Assembly: GCF_002904295.1 (NCBI RefSeq)
Contig: NZ_PPHG01000097.1
Span: 186,001-250,000, forward strand
Length of the DNA: 64,000 nucleotides
Source of the DNA: Amycolatopsis sp. CA-128772
GTDB taxonomy: Bacteria; Actinomycetota; Actinomycetes; Mycobacteriales; Pseudonocardiaceae
Direction: 5' to 3'
This document shows, in pieces, positions 58,605-64,000 of the stretch (position 1 is its first letter; each line of letters opens with the position of its first letter). Under the pieces are notes generated by a model. That model saw only the letters and a program-made list of their open reading frames with translations. It was not told the origin of the DNA and searched no databases. The translations under genes were made by a program, and so were the position numbers.

Positions 58605-59858
58605 TCAGCAGTAGAGGTTGGCGCCGGGGTCGACGCCGAGGATCGAGCTGATCTGGCGGTACTTCGAGACGCGGCTCTCGACCTGCGCCGGGTTGCCGCC
58701 GTTGCACTCGATCGAGCCGTTGATGCTGCGGATGGTCTCGCCGAAGCCGCGGCCGTTGACCATGGCGTTGTGCGGGGTCATCGTGCCGGGGCCGCTCTGG
58801 GTGTTCCAGTACCAGAGCCCGGTCTTCCACGCGACGGCCGAGTTCTGCTCGACCTGCCACGGGTTGCCGAGCAGGTCGATGCCGAGCGCGTCACCGGCGG
58901 CCTTGTAGTTGAAGTTCCAGCTCAGCTGGATCGGGCCGCGGCCGTAGTAGGCGGCCTGTCCGGCGGGGCAGCCGTAGGACTGGTTCCAGTCGCAGTAGTG
59001 CGGGTAGTTGGCGGTGTTCTGCTCGACGATGTAGACGAGCCCGCCGGTTTCGTGGTCGACGTTCGCGAGGAAAGCGGCGGCTTCCTGCTTCTTGACCGTG
59101 TCGCTGCCGGTGGTGGCGAAGCCGGGGTACGCGGACAGGGCCGCGGTCAGGCCGCTGTAGGTGTAGAAGGAGTTCCGGCCCGGGAAGATCTGGTTGAACT
59201 GCCCTTCGCTGACCACGAACGCGCCGGGGTTACCGGGGTTGCCGGGGTCGGTGCCGCCGCCGCAGCTGTAGGGCTCCCAGTACCAGGTGCTGATGACCGG
59301 GTCGTAGCCCGGATTGGCGTTCTTGGCGCGGTAGTAGCCACCGTTGGTGTAGCGGACGACGGCGCCGACGTCGTACCACTGGCCGGCGACCCAGTTCGGG
59401 TAGCTGCAGGTGCCGGGGTCGGTGCCGCCACCGCAGCTGTAGGGCTCCCAGTACCAGGTGCTGATGACCGGGTCGTAGCCCGGATTGGCGTTCTTGGCGC
59501 GGTAGTAGCCACCGTTGGTGTAGCGGACGACGGCGCCGACGTCGTACCACTGGCCGGCGACCCAGTTCGGGTAGCTGCAGGTGCCGGGGTCGGTGCCGCC
59601 ACCGCAGCTGTAGGGCTCCCAGTACCAGGTGCTGATGACCGGGTCGTAGCCCGGATTGGCGTTCTTGGCGCGGTAGTAGCCACCGTTGGTGTAGCGGACG
59701 ACGGCACCGACGTCGTACCACTGGCCGGCCACCCAGTTCGGCGCGCTGCACGCGGCGGCGGCCGCCTGCGGCGCGTGCCCGGTGGCGGCGGGCACGCCGA
59801 AAACGAGCCCGGCAACGGCGGCGACAGCGGACAGGACCGCGACAAGACGTCTTCTCAA
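58605..59858 (-). CDS. Secreted GH19 chitinase with three CBM5/12 modules
   Basis: 417 residues from TTG 59858, chosen because GAAGGAG lies upstream and the signal peptide (RRRLVAVLSAVAAVAGLVFGV) then starts the protein; a frame extension to 59960 is weak. Three almost identical chitin-binding repeats (about 36-205, each with NWVAGQWYDVGAVVRYTNGG and WYWEPYSCGGG) precede the GH19 lysozyme-like domain (about 210-417). Catalytic Glu lies in NVDHETGGL, and AYYGRGPIQLSWNFNY and PHNAMVNGRGFGETIRSING are family segments. It hydrolyses chitin, for nutrition or antifungal action. A DasR-like site lies 118 bases upstream. Confidence 0.92.
   Translation of the reverse strand: MRRRLVAVLSAVAAVAGLVFGVPAATGHAPQAAAAACSAPNWVAGQWYDVGAVVRYTNGGYYRAKNANPGYDPVISTWYWEPYSCGGGTDPGTCSYPNWVAGQWYDVGAVVRYTNGGYYRAKNANPGYDPVISTWYWEPYSCGGGTDPGTCSYPNWVAGQWYDVGAVVRYTNGGYYRAKNANPGYDPVISTWYWEPYSCGGGTDPGNPGNPGAFVVSEGQFNQIFPGRNSFYTYSGLTAALSAYPGFATTGSDTVKKQEAAAFLANVDHETGGLVYIVEQNTANYPHYCDWNQSYGCPAGQAAYYGRGPIQLSWNFNYKAAGDALGIDLLGNPWQVEQNSAVAWKTGLWYWNTQSGPGTMTPHNAMVNGRGFGETIRSINGSIECNGGNPAQVESRVSKYRQISSILGVDPGANLYC
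59228..59740. repeat. Three 171-base direct repeats coding for chitin-binding modules
   Basis: The unit recurs every 171 bases (GGGCTCCCAG at 59271, 59442 and 59613). The copies differ at only a few bases, mostly silent. Near-identity at DNA level means recent duplication or ongoing gene conversion, so the copy number may vary among strains and may be misassembled in short-read data. Confidence 0.9.
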
Positions 59859-59975
59859 GACTGGCTCACTCCTTCGGCCACGACGGGGTTCCGGGCGCGC
59901 GAGGCGGAAGCCCGGTGTCGGGGTTGGGGGGTGCTCATCCGGCCGAGACGAACGTGACAACGGTCACTAGAGCAG

Positions 59976-59991
59976 ATTGGTCTAGTCCAGT
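59976..59991 (-). promoter_or_regulatory. DasR-like operator before the chitinase gene
   Basis: ATTGGTCTAGTCCAGT (core TGGTCTAGTCCA, 59978-59989) differs at two bases from the DasR element ACTGGTCTAGACCAGT; DasR elements control chitinase and N-acetylglucosamine genes in Streptomyces. It lies 118 bases upstream of the TTG start. The rest of the 59859-60224 gap shows no gene; bases 60000-60224 are GC-rich with no structure that I recognise. Confidence 0.65.
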
Positions 59992-60224
59992 CAAGAACGC
60001 CGGGGGTCGCGGGCAACGGTTCTGCGCGATCGTCCCTCGGGGTCGTGGCGCGGGTTTGCGGGGGAACGGCGGGGGAAGTCGACCGGGTTTGCGCCGGCGT
60101 GGCCGCCGGTCGGGTTCCGGTGCCCGCCGTCCGGGCGGCCGTCGTTCGGTTGCCCGGCAGGCGAAGTCCCGTTCCGCGGGGCGGGCGACACAGCGCGGGA
60201 GCAGCCGCGTGGCCCGCCGGCCCG

Positions 60225-60473
60225 TCACCGCGCCTGCGGAATCCGCACCTGCGCGGCCGGCGCGAGGAGCAGGATGCGCTGCAGCCTTGCCCGGCCCAGC
60301 CGGTGGAGCATCTCCCCGAGCTCCTCCGGCGCGATGCTCCCTTCGAGGTCGAGCCGCGTCGTCCGGACGACGCGATCGATCTCCGAGGCGGGGAGCCGCC
60401 CCGCGAACTCCCCGGCCAGCCACACCCCGACCTCGTCCACGACGTCGTCCGCCCGGTGGCTCCGTACGGTCAT
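60225..60473 (-). CDS. Small three-helix-type conserved protein
   Basis: 82 residues from ATG 60473 (GAGGAG upstream). Helical throughout, with VVDEVGVWLAGEFAGRLPASEIDRVV (split about 11-36) and EELGEMLHRLGRARLQRILL near the end, matching the widespread short actinobacterial three-helix-bundle proteins that dimerise and accompany DNA-binding or cell-cycle genes. Function is not defined. It is transcribed leftward, away from the ZAS-domain gene at 60787, with the gap 60474-60786 between them. Confidence 0.65.
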   Translation of the reverse strand: MTVRSHRADDVVDEVGVWLAGEFAGRLPASEIDRVVRTTRLDLEGSIAPEELGEMLHRLGRARLQRILLLAPAAQVRIPQAR

Positions 60474-60786
60474 CGCTCTCCTCGTTTCGGATCGCCTTGT
60501 TGCCCAGGTCGAAGCCGGGAAATCCCGGTCCGACGCCAGTCCGACGAGCGAGCCGGGGAGCCATGACGCCGAATCGGCGAAGTTCGTGGCACAAAAGCTT
60601 TGGGTGATCGAACCGGTGAGTTCAGTGACGGCCGACGTCACTCACATGGGCTGTCCGCCGCCCGAAGTTGTCGGCCGTTCGGGTAGAAATCCGCGGAACC
60701 CGCCCGGTGGCGCGTCCGGCTCAGGACCCTGGAGGCGTCCGACAGAGCGGGCGTTCCACGCGGGACGCGGAACGGAGACGCGATCC
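60474..60786. other. Divergent intergenic region of 313 bases
   Basis: This gap separates the small three-helix gene (leftward) from the zinc-finger gene (rightward). I see no coding frame with typical codon use. AT-richer bits near 60590-60660 (AAAAGCTTTGGGTGATCG, ACATGGGCTGTCC) may hold promoters for either side. No operator-like palindrome stands out. Confidence 0.4.
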
Positions 60787-60963
60787 ATGGGCCGGTACGA
60801 CCGGACCGACCTCGGGGCGTACAGCCTGGGGTTGCTCGACGCGGCCGAGACGGCCCGGGTGGAGCGGCACCTGGCGGCGTGCCCGGACTGCCGCCAGGAG
60901 GTCCGGGAGTTCGAAGCCGTCCGCGGCATGCTGGACCACCTGGTCGACGTCAAGTCCACTTAG
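60787..60963 (+). CDS. Minimal zinc-finger (ZAS/zf-HC2) protein
   Basis: 58 residues from ATG 60787 (GGAG upstream). The ZAS motif of anti-sigma factors is present: HLAACPDCRQEV (His, Cys, Cys about 32-39) after LGAYSLGLLDAAETARVERHL. In full anti-sigma factors this domain is followed by a membrane helix and sensor; here the protein stops after one more helix (LDHLVDV). No sigma-factor gene is adjacent. It may titrate an ECF sigma factor from the cytosol or be a truncated gene. It overlaps the convergent Lrp gene by 4 bases. Confidence 0.6.
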   Translation: MGRYDRTDLGAYSLGLLDAAETARVERHLAACPDCRQEVREFEAVRGMLDHLVDVKST

Positions 60964-61913
60964 GACAGCCGGGACGCGGCCGCCTTGACGGTCCGCAGCA
61001 CCGGCGCCGTCTCCAGGGTCCGGATGGCGTCGAGGGCGCCGAGCCGGTGGGTCAGGTAGTGGTGCAGCGCCGCCGCGTCCGGGCAGAGCGCCTGCGCCAC
61101 CAGGTTGGCCGGTCCCGTCGTCGCCGCGACGATCGCCAGCTCCGGGTGCTTCGCCAGCGTCTTCGCCACCCGGTCGAGGTGCGCCGGCGCCACCGCCATC
61201 CACAGCAGCGCCTGCGTCGTCGCCCCTAACAGCGCGGGGTCGATCTCCAGGTCGAAGAACACCGTGCCGCCGGCCTGGAGGTCGGCGAGCCGGCGCGCGA
61301 CGGTTGCCGCCGACCAGCCCGTGGCTGCCGCCAGCTCGGCCGGCCCCGTCCGGCCGTCGCGCTGCAGCGCCGCCACCAGCGCGGCGTCGTCGCCGGTCAG
61401 CGGCTTGCCCGGGCCCGCGTGCGCCGGGGTGAGGGCCGCGATCTGTGCCGCGTCGAGGGAGTTCGCGCGCCCGAGCCACGCCGTCGGGCCGCCGAAGTAG
61501 CGGTGCAGCAGCTGGTGCGCCGACACCGCCGTGACGCTCGCCGTGCGCGGGATGTCCCGCAGCAGCAGCGAGTGGTCGCTCGCGGCCGGCGTCTGCACGT
61601 TCACGCAGATCTCCGTGCCGCCGGACATCAGCTTGATCCACGCCGTGTCGGCGCGCCGCGCGAGCGCTTGGGCGAGGTCCTGCGCCGCGTGCGGGGTCGC
61701 GGTCAGGCGGACCATCCACTCGGCCTGCCCGGCGCGCTGCGGGTCCGGCAGGCCGACGACGCGAAGCGACGCCTCCGCGCGAAGCCGCCGGTAGCGCCGC
61801 GCCACCGTCTGGGTCGAGACGCCGAGGACGTCGCCAAGCTTCGTGAACGGCGCCCGCCCGTCGATGTGCAGCGCGTGGATCAGCGCCCGGTCGACGTCGT
61901 CCAGCGTGGTCAT
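60960..61913 (-). CDS. Lrp/AsnC-family regulator with tandem domains
   Basis: 317 residues from ATG 61913 (GAGGG upstream). Two Lrp-like halves are visible: a helix-turn-helix (LDDVDRALIHALHIDGRAPFTKLGDVLGVSTQTVARRYRRL, split about 3-43) with an RAM-like beta-alpha domain, then a second helix-turn-helix (DDAALVAALQRDGRTGPAELAAATGWSAATVARRLADL) and second RAM-like domain. Tandem Lrp proteins are common in actinomycetes. The gene is divergent from an MFS pump gene with 111 bases between them, so it likely controls that pump in response to an amino acid or drug. Confidence 0.85.
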   Translation of the reverse strand: MTTLDDVDRALIHALHIDGRAPFTKLGDVLGVSTQTVARRYRRLRAEASLRVVGLPDPQRAGQAEWMVRLTATPHAAQDLAQALARRADTAWIKLMSGGTEICVNVQTPAASDHSLLLRDIPRTASVTAVSAHQLLHRYFGGPTAWLGRANSLDAAQIAALTPAHAGPGKPLTGDDAALVAALQRDGRTGPAELAAATGWSAATVARRLADLQAGGTVFFDLEIDPALLGATTQALLWMAVAPAHLDRVAKTLAKHPELAIVAATTGPANLVAQALCPDAAALHHYLTHRLGALDAIRTLETAPVLRTVKAAASRLS

Positions 61914-62024
61914 ATCCCTCATTGAAGCGCAAAGTGTGGAACAAATCTGCTGTCTCAGGCCAGTAGCTGGAACACGTGCCGGTCCGGCAGCCAGGGTGGG
62001 CGCCGACCGGAAGGAGGCACACCC

Positions 62025-63365
62025 GTGCCCACCATGACGCGTGACCGGCGACGCTGGGCCGCACTGGCCGTGCTGCTCGTCGCCGAAGCGATGAACCTGC
62101 TCGACGCGACGATCGTCCAGGTCGCCGGCCCCGCCATCCACGCCGAGCTGGCGGGTCCGGCGGCGGCCATCCCGTGGTTCAGCGCGGCCTACACGCTGCC
62201 GTTCGCCGCCTTCCTGATCACCGGCGGCCGGCTCGGCGACATCCTCGGCCGGGCCAGGGTCTTCCGGATCGGCGTGGCGGGCTTCGTGCTCGCGTCGCTG
62301 GCCTGCGCGGCCGCCCCGGCGGCCGGCCTGCTGATCGGGGCGCGCGCGGTACAGGGCGCGGCGGCCGCGTTGATCATCCCGCAGACCATCGGCCTGATCC
62401 GCGCCCTCTTCGACGGCGACGAGCGCGCGAAGGCGCTGGGCACCATCGGGCCGGTGATGGGCCTGTCCGCGGTCACCGGGCCGCTGCTCGGCAGCCTGCT
62501 GACGCAGTCGGTGTCGTGGCGGGCGGCGTTCCTGGTGAACGTCCCGCTCGGCCTCGCGGTGCTCCTCGCCGCGCGGTTCCTGCGCGAGGACCGGGCCACC
62601 ACCCGCCCCCGCCTCGACCTCGCCGGCACCGCGCTGGTGGCGGCCGGCGCCGGACTGCTCGTCTACCCGCTGATCGAGCCGGCGGGGACGAACTGGGGCC
62701 TGCTCGCGGCCGGCGCCGTGCTGCTGGTGGCGTTCGGCTTCCAGCAGCGTCGCGCGGCGGCGCCGCTGGTCGAGCCGAGCCTGTTCGCCCGCCGCGGGTT
62801 CCCGGCCGCGCTGGCCGGGTCGCTGCTGTTCTTCGCGGTGATGACGGGCCTGATGCAGGTCGTGCCGATGCAGCTGCAGCTGGGCCTCGGCGCCGACGTC
62901 CGCACGGCGGGCCTGACGCTGCTGCCGCTCTCGGCCGGCCTCGCGGTGTCGTCGTACGTCGCCGGCGCCCGGCTGGTGCCGAGGTTCGGCGCCCGCGTGA
63001 TGTTCGCCGGCCTCGCCCTGCTGACGGCGGGCCTCCTCGCCGCGCTCACCTTCGGAGTGGGCGCGTACCCGTGGGCGCTCGCGCTGTGCGGGTTCGGGAT
63101 GGGCGCGTTCACGGTGCCGTTCTTCACGGCGGCCCTGGACCGGGTCCGCCCGCACGAGACGGGCTCGGCCGCCGGGCTGCTCAACGCGGTCCAGCAGCTC
63201 GGCGGCACACTCGGCGTCGCCCTGCTCGGTGGCCTCTACCTGGGCACCGGCACGGCGGCCGCGGCGCTCGGCCTGGGGGCCGCGCTCGCCGTGGCCGCCG
63301 CCGTGGCGGTGGTTCCGCTCACCAGTCGTCGGGGGTCCGGGTCAGCGCCCCGGACGGCTCAGTAG
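62025..63365 (+). CDS. MFS drug/H+ antiporter (DHA2-like)
   Basis: 446 residues from GTG 62025 (GGAAGGAGGCACACCC upstream). About 12-14 membrane helices run from residue 11 to 435. The loop after helix 2 has the MFS signature GGRLGDILGRARVF (about 66-79), and the C-type motif GPLLGS (about 152-157) marks it as a drug antiporter. Substrates are unknown; DHA2-like pumps export cationic dyes, antibiotics or own metabolites. The divergent Lrp gene is the likely regulator. The 3' end overlaps the convergent YbjN-like gene by 7 bases. Confidence 0.85.
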   Translation: MPTMTRDRRRWAALAVLLVAEAMNLLDATIVQVAGPAIHAELAGPAAAIPWFSAAYTLPFAAFLITGGRLGDILGRARVFRIGVAGFVLASLACAAAPAAGLLIGARAVQGAAAALIIPQTIGLIRALFDGDERAKALGTIGPVMGLSAVTGPLLGSLLTQSVSWRAAFLVNVPLGLAVLLAARFLREDRATTRPRLDLAGTALVAAGAGLLVYPLIEPAGTNWGLLAAGAVLLVAFGFQQRRAAAPLVEPSLFARRGFPAALAGSLLFFAVMTGLMQVVPMQLQLGLGADVRTAGLTLLPLSAGLAVSSYVAGARLVPRFGARVMFAGLALLTAGLLAALTFGVGAYPWALALCGFGMGAFTVPFFTAALDRVRPHETGSAAGLLNAVQQLGGTLGVALLGGLYLGTGTAAAALGLGAALAVAAAVAVVPLTSRRGSGSAPRTAQ

Positions 63366-63766
63366 TCGTCGCGGCCGGTGAACTGCTGTTCCAGCAGCTC
63401 GGCCGCGCCCGCGACCAGCTCGAGGGGGTCGATGAACTCGTTGATGTCGAGGTTGATCAGCGGCAGCGAGTGGCGGAGCACGACGTGCTCGCCCATCACC
63501 GCGATCCCGCCGACCACGATCGCCTCGCCGACCTCGGTCAGCACCTCGAGGAGGTCGACCTCCTCGTGCCGGGCGAACGGCGTGGCGATCTGGACCCAGT
63601 CCTCGCGCTGGTCGAGGATTTCGCGGGCGATCACGACGATCTGCGCCCGCTGCTCGGTGTCGGGATCGTCGCCGAACACCAGGCGGATGCGCAGCTCGTC
63701 GGGCTCGTCGCGCACCACCCGGTACGACTGCCTGATGTAAGCGACCAGATCGCCCCACTCCGCCAC
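63359..63766 (-). CDS. YbjN-like small protein
   Basis: 135 residues with the compact alpha/beta fold of YbjN/CesT-like chaperone proteins: an N-terminal helix (WGDLVAYIRQSYRVV), strands ELRIRLVFG, QIVVIAREI and WVQIATPFA, then LLEVLTEVGEAIVVGGIAV and HSLPLINLDINEFIDPLELVAGAAELLE. Family members bind peptides or buffer stress; the role here is unknown. Acidic overall, no signal peptide. It converges on and overlaps the MFS gene by 7 bases. The start ATG 63766 is set by the codon pattern. Confidence 0.7.
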   Translation of the reverse strand: MAEWGDLVAYIRQSYRVVRDEPDELRIRLVFGDDPDTEQRAQIVVIAREILDQREDWVQIATPFARHEEVDLLEVLTEVGEAIVVGGIAVMGEHVVLRHSLPLINLDINEFIDPLELVAGAAELLEQQFTGRDDY

Positions 63767-63810
63767 GCTCGACTCCGTCCTCGTGCCTGTCCGAGCGCTC
63801 AGCGTAGCGA

Positions 63811-64000
63811 TCAGGCGGCGCCGATCCGGTCGAGATCCGCGAGAACGTCCGCGGGCAGGTCGAGCTCGGCGGCGGCGAGGTTCTCGCGCAGGTGCGCCGG
63901 CGACGACGTACCGGGGATCAGCAGCATCGACGGCGACCGCTGCAGCAGCCAGGCCAGCGCGACCTGCATCGGCGTGGCGCCGAGCCGGGCGGCGCAGTCG
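63811..64000 (-). CDS. C-terminal end of an aldo/keto reductase, cut by the window edge
   Basis: The minus-strand frame from the right edge to TGA at 63813-63811 reads DCAARLGATPMQVALAWLL, IPGTSSPAHLRENLAAAE and LADLDRIGAA, the characteristic end of NADPH-dependent aldo/keto reductases (NADPH-binding loop PGTSSPxHLxEN). The start lies beyond the window. It is separated from the YbjN-like gene by 45 bases on the same strand. The substrate is not predictable. Confidence 0.85.
   Translation of the reverse strand, partial: DCAARLGATPMQVALAWLLQRSPSMLLIPGTSSPAHLRENLAAAELDLPADVLADLDRIGAA

Noticed and set aside
59228..59740. CRISPR-like array
   Set aside because: The repeats are 171 bases, contiguous and coding for protein modules, with no spacers; no CRISPR array exists in the window.

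Overview
The window is GC-rich DNA (about 70% G+C by eye) with GTG starts, leaderless-type promoters, many winged-helix and XRE regulators and secreted polysaccharide-degrading enzymes. This suggests a filamentous actinomycete, most likely Pseudonocardiaceae such as Amycolatopsis; that placement is inference, since no rRNA or species marker is present. No tRNA, rRNA or CRISPR array was seen.

Bases 1 to about 29,600 are the right-hand part of an integrative and conjugative element whose left end lies outside the window. From the left it holds a membrane LysM/BTAD regulator (cut by the window edge), an ArdC-like antirestriction protein, a frameshifted gene, a methylase-like protein without a visible catalytic motif, and a small repressor pair behind a strong palindromic promoter. 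Next, on the minus strand, come an XRE-ImmA/IrrE protease with its partner and then a type IV secretion module: NlpC/P60 hydrolase, replication-relaxation protein, VirD4-like coupling ATPase, VirB4 ATPase, PrgI, VirB6/TrbL and a VirB2-like pilin. A lower-GC cargo block on the opposite strand (pentapeptide-repeat membrane protein and FRG-domain protein, 14.8-17.5 kb), flanked by a dead gene, splits this module. Two DNA-methylase-like genes, a recombinase-domain protein, an XF1762 protein, a 59-residue protein and a large serine integrase close the element.

Bases 29.6-37.3 kb start the chromosomal part. A 14-base palindrome identical to the Streptomyces CebR (cellobiose) operator precedes a run of secreted proteins: lectin-Fn3-sugar dehydrogenase, gluconolactonase-like protein and esterase. 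A wrecked enolase fragment follows, then a MAB_1171c transporter/ImmA-IrrE/XRE triad and two small secreted proteins. Bases 37.4-44.3 kb hold a PIG-L deacetylase, a STAND regulator, and the most interesting locus: a 55-residue six-cysteine peptide gene followed by a hairpin, MauE, a membrane thioredoxin, an ABC exporter and a signal peptidase, all packed head to tail. It looks like a dedicated factory for a disulfide-rich secreted peptide.

Bases 44.3-64 kb are chromosomal accessory genes: an XRE/MmyB regulator, a MarR-quinone reductase pair with three palindromic operators, DUF998 and cupin genes, a LuxR-type STAND regulator, an orphan histidine kinase, a GH5 cellulase behind a second CebR-type operator, a serine hydrolase, a thioester-domain cell-wall protein, an AraC regulator, a secreted intradiol dioxygenase with a chitin-binding-type tail, a type II thioesterase, a GH19 chitinase with three nearly identical binding modules and a DasR-like site, small regulatory proteins, a Lrp regulator divergent from an MFS pump, a YbjN-like protein, and the end of an aldo/keto reductase cut by the window edge. 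The chromosomal theme is use of cellulose, chitin and lignin-like material under sugar-responsive repressors.
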